Shown here piece by piece: positions 8,949 through 18,053 of a stretch of DNA of 53,194 nt. The stretch is from an uncultured Clostridium sp. (lineage in GTDB: Bacteria; Bacillota; Clostridia; TANB77; CAG-508). The notes below the pieces were generated by a model. The model was not told the DNA's origin and did not search any database. It worked only from the letters and a program-made list of their open reading frames with translations. Positions within the stretch are counted from its first letter, which is position 1, and every line of letters starts with the position of its first letter. The position numbers were made by a program, and so were the translations under genes. The stretch is taken from assembly GCA_900552135.1 (NCBI GenBank), contig URYN01000011.1, positions 1 through 53,194 on the forward strand, read 5' to 3'.

Positions 8949-9675
8949 AGTAGCATTTATAACAGGAGCAACCAGAGGGATTGGAAAGCAAATTGCAATA
9001 GAATTTGCAAAAGATGGTTATGACATTGCATTTAATTATAGAAAAGAAAATGAAGATTTAGAAAATATAAAGAAACAGATAAAAGAGTTAAATGTAAGAT
9101 GCTTGCCAGTAAAAGGTGATGTATCAATTTTTGATGATATTGCAAATATGGTAGACCAGATTATAAATGAATTTGGAAAGATTGATGTTTTAGTAAATAA
9201 TGCAGGAATTACAAAAGATGCATTATTGATGAGAATGAAAAAAGAGGATTTTGAAGATGTTATAAATGTTAATCTTGTAGGCACATTCAATGTAACAAAA
9301 AACGTAATACCATACATGATAAAACAAAGAAGTGGAAGAATTATAAACATTTCTTCAGTGGTTGGAGTAAGTGGAAATGCTGGTCAAACAAACTATTCGG
9401 CTTCTAAAGCAGGAATAATAGGATTTACAAAGAGTTTGGCAAAAGAAGTCGCAAGTAGAAACATTTTGGTAAATGCGGTAGCACCAGGATTTATAGAAAC
9501 ACAAATGACAGATGTTTTGAAACAAGAAGTAAAAGAAGAAATTGCAAAAAACATACCATTACGCAGAATGGGAACGCCAGAAGATGTGGCAAATGTTGTA
9601 AAATTTTTGGCAGGAGAACAAAGTTCATACATAACAGGACAGATTATTAATGTAGATGGTGGAATGTTAATGTAA
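8941..9675 (+). CDS. fabG: 3-oxoacyl-ACP reductase
   Basis: 244 aa short-chain dehydrogenase that reduces 3-ketoacyl-ACP with NADPH. The Rossmann motif TGATRGIG is at 8-15, NNAG near 88, and the Ser-Tyr-Lys catalytic set lies in NISSVVG and YSASKAG. The C-terminal INVDGGMLM is typical of FabG. The start overlaps the fabD stop and the AAGGAGG lies inside fabD, which points to translational coupling. Confidence 0.96.
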   Translation: MAKVAFITGATRGIGKQIAIEFAKDGYDIAFNYRKENEDLENIKKQIKELNVRCLPVKGDVSIFDDIANMVDQIINEFGKIDVLVNNAGITKDALLMRMKKEDFEDVINVNLVGTFNVTKNVIPYMIKQRSGRIINISSVVGVSGNAGQTNYSASKAGIIGFTKSLAKEVASRNILVNAVAPGFIETQMTDVLKQEVKEEIAKNIPLRRMGTPEDVANVVKFLAGEQSSYITGQIINVDGGMLM

Positions 9676-9756
9676 TTTGGCAAAAATAGAAAGACTTAAC
9701 CAGTCTTATTTAAAATGCTGGTAAAGAGTAAAATCGGTTAGAGAGGAATGGAGAAA

Positions 9757-10992
9757 ATGGATAAAAGAGTTGTTATAACAGGATTAGGTGCGATAACTCC
9801 AATTGGAAAAAATGTTGAGGAAAACTGGAATTCAATAAAGGAAAAGAAATGCGGAATAGATGAAATTACTTTATTTAATACAGAAAACTTTAAAACTAAG
9901 CTTGCTGCAGAAGTAAAAGAATACAATCCGCTTGAACACTTTGAAGCAAAGCAGGCAAAAAGATTAGATAGATATTCTCAATTTGCAATAATTGCAGCAA
10001 GAGAGGCTGTAAAATTTAGTGAAATTTCAAAAGAAAATACAGATTTTAATAGAGTTGGAATATTTGTAAGTTCAGGAATTGGAGGGCTTACTACTATTCA
10101 AGAACAATGTAGAATAGACACCGAAAAAGGCAATAAAAGAGTATCTCCAATGTTTATTCCAATGTCAATAGCAAATATGGCTGCTGGAAACATAGCAATT
10201 GAATTTGGATTTAAAGGAGAGTCAATGTCTATTTTAACTGCTTGTGCATCTTCAACTCATGCGATTGGAGAAGCATATAAAACAATCAAATTAGGACTTG
10301 AAGATGTTGTTATAGCAGGTGGAGCAGAGGCTGCTATATGTGAGATTGGAATTGCTGGATTCGAAAATATGAAGGCATTATCATTTGAAACAGATAAAAA
10401 TAGAGCAAGCATTCCTTTTGATAAGCAAAGAAACGGTTTTGTAATGGGAGAAGGTGCGGGGATTGTTGTGCTAGAAGAGCTAGAACATGCAAAACGTAGA
10501 AATGCAAATATATATGGAGAAATAATAGGCTTTGGAGCAACAACAGACGCATATCATATAACATCACCATGTCCTGACGGAGAAGGAGGAGCTCGTGCAA
10601 TGCAAAGAGCTCTGGACGATGCCCAAATATCGGCAAATGAAGTAGATTATATAAATGCACATGGAACATCTACTCATTTAAATGATTTAACAGAGACTCT
10701 AGCAATAAAGAAAGTATTTGGAAACAATACTGATGTAATGGTAAGCTCAACAAAGGGCAATACAGGGCACTTGCTTGGAGCTGCGGGAGCAGTAGAGGCA
10801 ATAATATGTACAAAAGCAATAGATGAGGGAATTGTTCCACCAAATATAAATTATAAGGAAAAAGACGAAGAGTGCGACTTGAATTTAGTTGTTGGAGATT
10901 CAAAAAAAGAAAACTTAAACATAGTATTATCAAATTCATTGGGCTTTGGTGGGCATAATGCTTGCATAGCAATAAAAAAGTTTGAAGATTAA
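9757..10992 (+). CDS. fabF: 3-oxoacyl-ACP synthase II
   Basis: 411 aa from the ATG at 9757 (MDKRVVITGLG), which matches the family N-terminus and has proper spacing from AGAGG. An ATG at 9748 is too close to that site. The condensing-enzyme triad is visible: Cys in TACASSTHA, His in HGTSTHLND and His in KGNTGHLLGAAG. This Cys-His-His arrangement is that of an elongating KAS I/II. A FabH-type initiating enzyme (Cys-His-Asn) is not encoded in the window, so initiation must use a gene elsewhere. Confidence 0.96.
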   Translation: MDKRVVITGLGAITPIGKNVEENWNSIKEKKCGIDEITLFNTENFKTKLAAEVKEYNPLEHFEAKQAKRLDRYSQFAIIAAREAVKFSEISKENTDFNRVGIFVSSGIGGLTTIQEQCRIDTEKGNKRVSPMFIPMSIANMAAGNIAIEFGFKGESMSILTACASSTHAIGEAYKTIKLGLEDVVIAGGAEAAICEIGIAGFENMKALSFETDKNRASIPFDKQRNGFVMGEGAGIVVLEELEHAKRRNANIYGEIIGFGATTDAYHITSPCPDGEGGARAMQRALDDAQISANEVDYINAHGTSTHLNDLTETLAIKKVFGNNTDVMVSSTKGNTGHLLGAAGAVEAIICTKAIDEGIVPPNINYKEKDEECDLNLVVGDSKKENLNIVLSNSLGFGGHNACIAIKKFED

Positions 10993-11020
10993 AAATTAAG
11001 AAAGGAATACGATTATTAAA

Positions 11021-11497
11021 ATGGAATATGACAAAATAAAACAGTTAATGGAAGATATGGGAAATTCTAAGTTGACATCTATAGACATCGATTTTGCAGA
11101 TGGAACAAAGATAAAAATGACAAAACAAAACAATCAGACAACAAAGGACAATTATTTTGTAGAGAAAAATAATAACAACCAAGAAAAAATAGAAAACTTG
11201 CAAGTGACTGTAGAAGAAAATTCTAGACAAAAGACTGATTACCCAGAAAAAACAAAAGAAAATAACAATATCGTTAAATCTCCTATGGTTGGAACATTTT
11301 ATCTAAAACCTTCACCAACATCAAATGCTTATGTTGAAGTTGGAAAAGAAGTAAAAAAAGGAGATACACTTTGTATAATAGAGGCAATGAAACTAATGAA
11401 TGAAATTGAATCAGATTATAATGGCAAAATAGAAAAAATATTGGTAGAAGATGGACAACCAGTAGAATATGGCACGCCATTATTTGAAATTGCTTAA
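11021..11497 (+). CDS. accB: Acetyl-CoA carboxylase biotin carboxyl carrier protein
   Basis: 158 aa. The C-terminal lipoyl/biotinyl domain (about 84-158) carries EAMKLMNEI with the biotin-accepting Lys124 and the usual AccB thumb region (GTFYLKPSPTSNAYVEVG). A polar, Asn/Lys/Glu-rich linker (about 38-82) joins it to the N-terminal segment. It is the substrate of the biotin ligase at 7325 and carries CO2 between AccC and AccD/AccA. Confidence 0.96.
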   Translation: MEYDKIKQLMEDMGNSKLTSIDIDFADGTKIKMTKQNNQTTKDNYFVEKNNNNQEKIENLQVTVEENSRQKTDYPEKTKENNNIVKSPMVGTFYLKPSPTSNAYVEVGKEVKKGDTLCIIEAMKLMNEIESDYNGKIEKILVEDGQPVEYGTPLFEIA

Positions 11498-11502
11498 AAA
11501 TA

Positions 11503-11538
11503 TTTCGCCCCAAAAGGGGCGTCCCTATTGGGCGAAAA
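11503..11538 (+). repeat. Palindromic intergenic repeat, family A, copy 1 (accB-fabZ)
   Basis: TTTCGCCC and GGGCGAAA form the ends of a GC-rich 36-bp element with a CCCC/GGGG core. It occupies almost the whole accB-fabZ gap and abuts the fabZ ribosome site. Related copies lie at 17892, 18508, 42854 (inverted) and 44127 (shortened). Confidence 0.75.
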
Positions 11539-11547
11539 GGAGGAAAA

Positions 11548-11970
11548 ATGTTAGAGAAAGAAGATATAGAAAAAATAATTCCGCAAAGAGATCCTTTTTT
11601 AATGATTGATGAGGTTGAAGAATTTGTACCTGGAGAAATGGCTATAGCTTATAAGAATGTGAATGAAAATGAATGGTATTTTAAGGGACATTTTCCAGGT
11701 AATCCGATTATGCCAGGGGTATTAATTACAGAGAGCTTAGCTCAAACTGGTGCGGTTGCAATATTAAGCCTAGAAGAGAATAAAGGGAAAAATGCTTTAT
11801 TTGGTGGAATTGATAAATTAAGATTTAAAAAAATGGTTGTGCCAGGAGATAAATTAAAACTAGAAGTAAAAATTATAAAGAAGAAAGGTCCGATAGGAAT
11901 CGGAGAAGGAATTGCAACAGTGGATGGTAAACTTGCTGCAAAGGGAGAGTTTACTTTTGCGGTTGTTTAA
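11548..11970 (+). CDS. fabZ: (3R)-hydroxyacyl-ACP dehydratase
   Basis: 140 aa hot-dog-fold dehydratase. The catalytic His48 is in FKGHFPGNPIMPG and Glu62 in ITESLAQTGA, the standard FabZ pair. The N-terminal IPQRDPFLMIDEV is also typical. The ribosome site AAAAGGAGG lies directly after the palindromic repeat. It completes the elongation cycle with FabG, FabF and FabI. Confidence 0.96.
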   Translation: MLEKEDIEKIIPQRDPFLMIDEVEEFVPGEMAIAYKNVNENEWYFKGHFPGNPIMPGVLITESLAQTGAVAILSLEENKGKNALFGGIDKLRFKKMVVPGDKLKLEVKIIKKKGPIGIGEGIATVDGKLAAKGEFTFAVV

Positions 11971-12074
11971 GAAATGATGTAAACATTTTAAAATAGTTAT
12001 GAGTCAAATGCTAGTAGTATGTTATAAACTTTACAAAGACTAAAAATAAAGAAAGGCTAGGAATAATTTAAAAA

Positions 12075-13421
12075 ATGAACAAGATTTTGATTGCTAATAG
12101 AGGAGAAATTGCAGTTCGTCTTATAAGAGCGTGCAAAGAAATGAATATAAAAACTGTTGCTGTATATTCAGAGGCTGATAAAGAAGCACTACACACTAAA
12201 CTTGCAGATGAGGCTATTTGTATAGGACCAGCAAACCCTAAACAAAGTTATTTAAATATTAAGAACATAATAGAGGCTGCTAACATTACTAAAACAGATA
12301 GCATTCATCCAGGTTTTGGATTTTTATCTGAAAATGCAGAGTTTGCAAAAATTTGTGAGGAATCAAATATTAAATTTATTGGCCCAAAGTCAAATGTAAT
12401 AAATCTTTTAGGAAACAAATCAAATAGCAAAAAATTAATGCAACAAGAAGGAGTTCCAACAATTCCTGGCTCAGATGGCAGTGTGAAAAATTTGAAAGAA
12501 GCCGTTCTGGTGTGCGAAAAAATTGGCTACCCTGTGCTTTTAAAAGCTTCTGCCGGTGGTGGTGGAAAAGGAATAAGGCAAGTAAATTCATTTGATGAAT
12601 TAGAAACTAATTATAATATTGTTAAGCAAGAGGCAAAAAATGCTTTTAATAATGATGAAATATACATAGAGAAATTTATTCAAAATCCTAGACACGTTGA
12701 GATTCAAATATTAGCAGATGAACATGGAAACATTGTTCACTTAGGTGAAAGAGATTGTTCACTTCAGAGAAACCATCAAAAAATAATAGAAGAAACACCA
12801 TCAACTGCTATTGACGAAAAACTAAGAAATAAAATGGGAAATGCGGCAATAAAAGCAGCAAAAGCAGCTGGATATACTAGTTGTGGAACTGTAGAATTTT
12901 TAGTGGATAAAGATAAGAATTTTTATTTTATGGAAATGAATACTAGAATTCAGGTAGAACATCCAATTACAGAAATGCGTACAGGAATAGACATAGTAAA
13001 AGAACAAATAAAGATTGCAGCAGGAGAAAAATTAAGATTTAAGCAAAAAGATATTGAGTTTAGAGGAAGCTCTATTGAGTGTAGAATAAATGCAGAAAAT
13101 CCAAGTAAAAAATTTAGACCTTCACCAGGAACTATAACTGGAATAAACCTTCCAGGAGGGAATGGTGTACGTGTTGATACTGCAATTTATGCGGGTTACA
13201 CTGTTCCTGCAAATTATGATTCTATGATAGCAAAAATAATTGTGCATGGGCAGACTAGAGGAGAGGCTATAAGTAAAATGAAAAGAGCATTGGAAGAACT
13301 TGTAGTTGATGGAATAGATACTAATAGAGATTTCTTATATAGTATAATCACTCATCCAGACTTTATAAGAGGAAATTTTGACACCTCCTTTATAGAAAAG
13401 ATGATGGAAGAAAAGTCCTGA
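12075..13421 (+). CDS. accC: Acetyl-CoA carboxylase, biotin carboxylase subunit
   Basis: 448 aa ATP-grasp enzyme that carboxylates the biotin on AccB. It starts with MNKILIANRGEIAVR. The glycine-rich ATP loop is KASAGGGGKGIR, and the catalytic and biotin-binding region shows EMNTRIQVEHPITE. The length and domain order (N-lobe, ATP-grasp, C-terminal domain) are normal. The start has a weak, distant AAGAAAGG. The 104-bp gap before it shows no clear promoter. Confidence 0.97.
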   Translation: MNKILIANRGEIAVRLIRACKEMNIKTVAVYSEADKEALHTKLADEAICIGPANPKQSYLNIKNIIEAANITKTDSIHPGFGFLSENAEFAKICEESNIKFIGPKSNVINLLGNKSNSKKLMQQEGVPTIPGSDGSVKNLKEAVLVCEKIGYPVLLKASAGGGGKGIRQVNSFDELETNYNIVKQEAKNAFNNDEIYIEKFIQNPRHVEIQILADEHGNIVHLGERDCSLQRNHQKIIEETPSTAIDEKLRNKMGNAAIKAAKAAGYTSCGTVEFLVDKDKNFYFMEMNTRIQVEHPITEMRTGIDIVKEQIKIAAGEKLRFKQKDIEFRGSSIECRINAENPSKKFRPSPGTITGINLPGGNGVRVDTAIYAGYTVPANYDSMIAKIIVHGQTRGEAISKMKRALEELVVDGIDTNRDFLYSIITHPDFIRGNFDTSFIEKMMEEKS

Positions 13422-13540
13422 AATAAATATAGTTTCTTAGAGCTGGAATAATTAAAGTAAAAATACAATACATAGTTCATTAGAATACTTGGCTAAAATT
13501 ATATTAAGAAATGTAAAAGCGTAAAAGAGAGGAAAATGCA

Positions 13541-14380
13541 ATGATTGTAGACCAGATAAAGAAAAGAAAAAATAAGCTAATAAATAACAAAAATTCCAAA
13601 ATTGACATACCAGTTGGAAAATGGGTAAAGTGTGAAAATTGCAAAGAAATTTTATACAAGGAAAATCTGAGAAACAATTTAAGTGTGTGCCCTAATTGTG
13701 GTCATTATTTTAGAATGCATATTGGCAGAAGGCTAGAGCAAATAATAGATGAAGGAACATATAAAAGATTCAATTTAAACATAGATACTACAAATCCATT
13801 AGGCCTGGAAGACTATGAAAAGAAAATAAAGTCATTAAGAGAAAAGACAAGGCTCGAGGAAGCAGTAAGCTGTGGAATAGGCAAGATAAATGGAGAAGAT
13901 GTAGTAATATGCATAATGGATAGTGGATTTTTGATGGGTAGCATGGGTGCAGTAGTGGGTGAAAAAATAACATACAGCATAGAAAAGGCAATTGAATTTA
14001 AGATGCCAATTGTAATATTTTGTTGCTCTGGAGGTGCAAGAATGCAAGAAGGAATAATATCACTTATGCAAATGGCAAAAACTACTGCTGCACTAACAAA
14101 GCTAGACAAAGCAGGCTTGTTGTATATATCTGTACTAACAGACCCAACATATGGTGGAGTTACAGCTTCTTTTGCAAGCCTAGGAGATATAATTTTAGCA
14201 GAACCGGGTGCAATGATTGGGTTTGCAGGGCAAAGAGTAATAAAACAAACCATTGGAGAAGAATTGCCTGAAGGATTTCAAACTGCAGAGTTTTTGCTAG
14301 AACATGGGTTTATAGACAAAATAGTAGAAAGAAAAGATATGAAAGAGACACTAAGCAGACTATTAAAATTAAATAGATGA
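13541..14380 (+). CDS. accD: Acetyl-CoA carboxylase carboxyltransferase subunit beta
   Basis: 279 aa. The N-terminal zinc ribbon has Cys31, Cys34, Cys50 and Cys53 (CENC...CPNC). A crotonase-fold carboxyltransferase domain follows, with CSGGARMQEG and TDPTYGGVTASFA. It pairs with AccA to transfer CO2 from biotin to acetyl-CoA. Ribosome site AGAGAGG; accA follows after 37 bp. Confidence 0.96.
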   Translation: MIVDQIKKRKNKLINNKNSKIDIPVGKWVKCENCKEILYKENLRNNLSVCPNCGHYFRMHIGRRLEQIIDEGTYKRFNLNIDTTNPLGLEDYEKKIKSLREKTRLEEAVSCGIGKINGEDVVICIMDSGFLMGSMGAVVGEKITYSIEKAIEFKMPIVIFCCSGGARMQEGIISLMQMAKTTAALTKLDKAGLLYISVLTDPTYGGVTASFASLGDIILAEPGAMIGFAGQRVIKQTIGEELPEGFQTAEFLLEHGFIDKIVERKDMKETLSRLLKLNR

Positions 14381-14417
14381 TTGCTAAGCAGAAAAAATTT
14401 CGAAGAGGAGTTTTTAT

Positions 14418-15365
14418 ATGGTAGAAAAAATAGAAAAAAATGTGCTTACGGCTTGGGAACGTGTTGAAATTGCAAGAAACCCAAAGAGAAAAACAGCATT
14501 AGATTATATAAATGAAATATTTGATGAATTTATAGAGCTTCATGGTGATAGATGCTATGGAGATGACAAAGCTATGGTATGTGGATTAGGCAGGATTGAA
14601 AATCAAAATTATACAATAATTGCAGAACAGAAGGGCAGAAATACCAAGGAAAATATCGAAAGAAATTTTGGAATGCCAAATCCAGAAAGTTATAGAAAAG
14701 CAATTAGGATTATGAAACAGGCCGAAAAATTTAATAGACCCGTAATTACATTTATAGATACGAAAGGAGCTTATCCTGGTGTAGAAGCGGAACAAAGAGG
14801 ACAGGGTGAGGCAATTGCAAAATCTATGTTTGAAATGGCAAAACTCACAGTACCAGTAATTGCAATTGTAATCGGAGAAGGTTCGTCAGGAGGAGCCTTA
14901 GCAATAGGTGTTGCAAACAAGGTAATAATGTTGGAAAATGCTATATATTCAATATTGTCTCCGGAAGGATATAGTAGTATACTATGGAAAGATTCGAGTA
15001 GGTTCAAAGAGGCTGCAGACAGAATGAAATTAACAGCAAATGATTTATATGACATGGAGATAATAGAAACAGTAATTAAGGAGTCAATTGAAAATTATAC
15101 AAAAGAAAAAAATCAAAATATTAAAAAAACAATGGATATAGAAATGAAACCCAATATGCAAGTAGAAAAAATAGGAAAAACACTGAAAGAAAACAAAATA
15201 AATGATAACGAGAAAATAGAAAAAGAATTGTTTAAAAATATAACAGATAAAATAAAACAAGAAATACAAACAACTGTTCAAAAATTAAAAAGTAAAACAA
15301 AAGATGAAATTGTAGAAGAAAGATACCAAAAATTTAGAAAAATAAGCGGATTTAAGGAGGTTTAG
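14418..15365 (+). CDS. accA: Acetyl-CoA carboxylase carboxyltransferase subunit alpha, with unusual C-terminal insert
   Basis: 315 aa. The core is clearly AccA: GDDKAMVCGLG, FGMPNPESYRKAIR, DTKGAYPGVEAEQRGQ, GEGSSGGALAI and ILSPEG. After residue 221 the PLGGAH loop that normally follows this core is not present. A stretch of about 50 residues rich in Lys, Asn and Glu (222-272) occupies its place. The normal tail then resumes (DEIVEERYQKFRKISGF). The N-terminus is shorter than in the E. coli type, so total length looks ordinary. The reading frame is intact and fabI follows after 3 bp, so the gene is probably functional. Confidence 0.9.
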   Translation: MVEKIEKNVLTAWERVEIARNPKRKTALDYINEIFDEFIELHGDRCYGDDKAMVCGLGRIENQNYTIIAEQKGRNTKENIERNFGMPNPESYRKAIRIMKQAEKFNRPVITFIDTKGAYPGVEAEQRGQGEAIAKSMFEMAKLTVPVIAIVIGEGSSGGALAIGVANKVIMLENAIYSILSPEGYSSILWKDSSRFKEAADRMKLTANDLYDMEIIETVIKESIENYTKEKNQNIKKTMDIEMKPNMQVEKIGKTLKENKINDNEKIEKELFKNITDKIKQEIQTTVQKLKSKTKDEIVEERYQKFRKISGFKEV

Positions 15366-15368
15366 CTA

Positions 15369-16142
15369 ATGTTATTAGAAGGTAAAAAAATATTAATAAT
15401 GGGAATTAGAAACAAATGGAGTATAGCGTTTGGCATAGCACAATCAGTGTATGAAAATGGAGGCAAACTTATATTTACATATAGAGGAGAGAGCAACAAA
15501 GAAAAAGTAAAAGAACTTGTATCTGAATTTAAAGGCAGTAAAATATATGCACTAGATGATGCCTCTGATGATGAACAGGTAAAATCTGTTTTTGAAAATA
15601 TAAAAGAAGAAAACGGAAAAATAGATGGAATAGTGCATTCAATAGCACATGCAAACACAGAAGACTTGCATAATGATTTTATATATACAAGTAAAAACGG
15701 GTATTTACATGCTATGGAAACTAGTGCATATTCATTGCTACTTGCTACAAGAACGGCAAAAGAAATAGATATGTTAAATGAACATTCTAGCATAGTAACA
15801 TTAACATACCATGGTTCTACGAAAGTGATAAACGGTTACAATGTAATGGGAGCCGCAAAAGCAGCATTAGAAGCAAATGTAAGATATCTTGCAGAAAACA
15901 TTGGAAAAGAAGAAATGCGTGTAAACGCAATATCGGCAGGACCAATAAAAACACTATCTGCTAAAGGAATAAAAGACTTCTCATCAATGCTTACAATAGT
16001 GGAAGAAAAAGCACCATTACACAAAAATGTAACTACAAAACAAGTTGGAAATGTAGCTACATTTTTGCTAAGTAATATGTCAGATGCAATAACAGGGCAA
16101 GTGATATATGCAGATAATGGGTACAGCATAATGGGAGTATAG
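15369..16142 (+). CDS. fabI: Enoyl-ACP reductase (NADH), FabI type
   Basis: 257 aa SDR-type enoyl reductase catalysing the last step of each elongation cycle. The N-terminal GKKILIMGIRNKWSIAFGIA is diagnostic of FabI. The Tyr-x6-Lys catalytic pair is in YNVMGAAK. The C-terminus (ITGQVIYADNGYSIMG) matches the family. A strong AAGGAGG inside the end of accA couples its translation. FabI is the triclosan-sensitive type; no FabK flavoprotein is seen in the window. Confidence 0.95.
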   Translation: MLLEGKKILIMGIRNKWSIAFGIAQSVYENGGKLIFTYRGESNKEKVKELVSEFKGSKIYALDDASDDEQVKSVFENIKEENGKIDGIVHSIAHANTEDLHNDFIYTSKNGYLHAMETSAYSLLLATRTAKEIDMLNEHSSIVTLTYHGSTKVINGYNVMGAAKAALEANVRYLAENIGKEEMRVNAISAGPIKTLSAKGIKDFSSMLTIVEEKAPLHKNVTTKQVGNVATFLLSNMSDAITGQVIYADNGYSIMGV

Positions 16143-16297
16143 AAAAATAATACTCCTAAGAATGAAATTATAATAAAAACCATAAAAATAAAATTATAGA
16201 AAAGTCAAGAGTAAATTTTATTTGAATAGTTAATTGCTATTTGTTAACACAGAAAATTAAAAAAATTTAAAATGATTAAAAATGTACTTTACATAAA

Positions 16298-16326
16298 TTG
16301 ACTTTTGGGTAAAAATTTGGTAAAAT
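16298..16326 (+). promoter_or_regulatory. Promoter of the orphan membrane-anchored gene at 16375
   Basis: TTGACT (16298-16303), a 17-nt spacer and TAAAAT (16321-16326) lie about 50 bp ahead of the start codon. Confidence 0.65.
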
Positions 16327-16374
16327 ATATGTTATAAGTGAGTAATCACACAGCACAAAGGAGGAACATTTCTC

Positions 16375-17040
16375 ATGAAATGGTTTGACAGACTCGAGGT
16401 TAAGGCTTTTGTAATTACCTTCGTTATATTAATGGTAGTTGCAGTGCCGATTGCTCTTGCGGTTTCCGCAGGACAGAAAAACAAGGCGAAAAACCAACAG
16501 GAGTCGATTTCGACCTCAACAGTTGAAACGACACAAACACCAACTCCAGCTCAAGATTCACAAAATCAGGCTGGACAAGAGGCAGAGCATGATAACGCAA
16601 CTGCAACACCAGCTCCCACAGCAACCCCGAAACCACTGGATCTCTTCCAAGCAACGGCATTTTCAAGCAAACGGTCTGCATATTTTCCGATGAGACCCAT
16701 CACAAATCCTGACTACCTAGTTACTCGAAACTTGTTTATTGCTGAGAAAACCGCAAATCAGCAGACGAACAAGCAACCAGCAACCAATGCAACAAACATT
16801 TACGTGTATATTCCAGAGGCAACGGGCTTTCAGTCTGCAAGGGCTGACGAAGCAGCATCGAAACAGAAGGTTGAAATTCGACTTGTAGATGCAGAAGGTA
16901 ATGATGCAACTGGCAACAGCGAGTTCTTGGCAGAGGGTGGAGCAATCGTAATTTCCAACATGCAAGTTGGCGTGATGTACCAGATTTCTGTAACAACAGA
17001 TATGGGAACTTACGGCGCGATGATTCAACCAAAAGAATAA
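16375..17040 (+). CDS. Membrane-anchored extracellular protein of unknown function (orphan, GC-shifted)
   Basis: 221 aa. A single N-terminal hydrophobic helix (about 11-32) acts as signal anchor or signal peptide. A Thr/Pro/Gln-rich low-complexity linker (about 40-90, with repeated ATPAPTATP-type units) follows, then a compact domain of about 120 residues, probably rich in beta strands. I do not recognise the domain. Codon use differs from the neighbours (many C/G-ending codons such as ACC, TTC, GGC, CGA), suggesting foreign origin. It has its own promoter, AAGGAGG and a strong terminator, forming a self-contained cassette. Confidence 0.7.
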   Translation: MKWFDRLEVKAFVITFVILMVVAVPIALAVSAGQKNKAKNQQESISTSTVETTQTPTPAQDSQNQAGQEAEHDNATATPAPTATPKPLDLFQATAFSSKRSAYFPMRPITNPDYLVTRNLFIAEKTANQQTNKQPATNATNIYVYIPEATGFQSARADEAASKQKVEIRLVDAEGNDATGNSEFLAEGGAIVISNMQVGVMYQISVTTDMGTYGAMIQPKE

Positions 17041-17059
17041 CCCAGGAAATGATTCCAAA

Positions 17060-17098
17060 ACTTCCTCGGCACAACATTAGGTGCCGAGGAAGTTTTTT
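17060..17098 (+). terminator. Strong terminator of the 16375 gene
   Basis: A perfect 13-bp stem pairs ACTTCCTCGGCAC (17060-17072) with its complement at 17081-17093, and T6 follows. Confidence 0.9.
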
Positions 17099-17151
17099 AT
17101 ATAATAATGGACAAATTATACATCTTGACGCTTAGTACGTGGCAACAAAAT

Positions 17152-17184
17152 GGGGCCTTGAGTATATCGATATACACAGACCCC
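17152..17184 (-). terminator. Hairpin at the 3' end of the tetR gene
   Basis: GGGG/CCCC arms flank the perfect palindrome GTATATCGATATAC (17162-17175). Read on the minus strand the stem is followed by ATTTTG, so it is a weak terminator candidate for the TetR gene. Confidence 0.45.
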
Positions 17185-17196
17185 TGGAATATGTTA

Positions 17197-17799
17197 TTAT
17201 GCAATTGGTTCTTTAAGAATATCTCGAATTACTGAATACAAATATGGCTTATATTGTTCTAGAGGAAGTGGCTCGTTATATAGAATTGAATTAAATCCTG
17301 TAGAACTAACAAGTTCAATTATAGTAAACAATGTAACTTTCGGATTTTTTAAATTTATATTATTCTCATTAACTTTGTTTACAAACTTATCATATAAAGT
17401 TTCGGTGTCGTTTGCTATATTTGAAAGATTAGACAAATTTGATATTGTAGTGTTAAAAAGTCCAAACGACAAATTTTTTGAAATAAGTTTCAACAATATT
17501 TTATTCTTATTTAACTCATCTAAAATATAATTAATTACAAATATAATTTGATCCTCAAAATTTTTAATGTAGCTTTTGTTTAAAGCAGATAGGGCATCAG
17601 CAAACAATTTATTAGAACAATTGGCAATAACTTTATCTCTAATATCATATTTATCTTTAAAGTATAAATAAAAGGTACCTTTGCCAACACCTGCTTCGTC
17701 AGCAATGTCTTGAATAGAAGTATTATTCACACCTTTTTCAGTGAATAATTTTAATGCTTTTTCCATCAATCTGTTTTCTTTTTCTTTTTTATCCATCAT
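17197..17799 (-). CDS. TetR/AcrR family transcriptional repressor
   Basis: 200 aa. The N-terminal helix-turn-helix is typical: ALKLFTEKGVNNTSIQDIA then AGVGKGTFYLYFKDK (about 15-55). The C-terminal ligand domain is not recognisable beyond the family. It faces away from an MMPL exporter gene. TGAC-n-GTCA dyads sit on both promoters, so it probably represses itself and the exporter until an amphiphilic ligand binds (inference from context). An in-frame ATG one codon downstream of the chosen start is equally possible. Confidence 0.9.
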   Translation of the reverse strand: MMDKKEKENRLMEKALKLFTEKGVNNTSIQDIADEAGVGKGTFYLYFKDKYDIRDKVIANCSNKLFADALSALNKSYIKNFEDQIIFVINYILDELNKNKILLKLISKNLSFGLFNTTISNLSNLSNIANDTETLYDKFVNKVNENNINLKNPKVTLFTIIELVSSTGFNSILYNEPLPLEQYKPYLYSVIRDILKEPIA

Positions 17800-17854
17800 A
17801 TAAACCTTCGTTCTTTAAGACACAACATCTTAATATAATAAAATTAAAACTAAA

Positions 17855-17886
17855 TAGATTATAACACTAAATTGACTTTTGGTCAA
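17855..17886 (-). promoter_or_regulatory. tetR promoter with overlapping TetR operator
   Basis: On the minus strand, TTGACC, a 17-nt spacer and TATAAT form a near-consensus promoter. The dyad TTGACTTTTGGTCAA (17872-17886) covers the -35 box, as expected for autorepression. Confidence 0.7.
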
Positions 17887-17891
17887 ATTAC

Positions 17892-17927
17892 TTCGTCCAT
17901 TGGGGACGTCCCTTTTTGGGCGAAAAG
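17892..17927 (+). repeat. Palindromic intergenic repeat, family A, copy 2
   Basis: Begins TTCGTCC and ends GGGCGAAAAG with a GGGACGTCCC core, a diverged member of the family seen at 11503. It lies directly upstream of the tetR operator. Confidence 0.65.
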
Positions 17928-18001
17928 ATATTGATAGGTCGAAAAATACAGGAATTTTACAAACAGATACAAGCAATATGGAGAGGTAAAATTTTTCCTT
18001 C

Positions 18002-18032
18002 GTACAATTTTTCCTCCGGAACCAAGACGTAC
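18002..18032 (+). repeat. GTAC-bounded 31-bp repeat, copy 1
   Basis: Starts GTACAATTTTTCCTCCG and ends GTAC. Similar units recur at 18379, 18404 and 18458. A partial unit may lie just upstream at 17990-18004. Confidence 0.6.
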
Positions 18033-18053
18033 CAAGAGGTAAGCAAGATAAGT

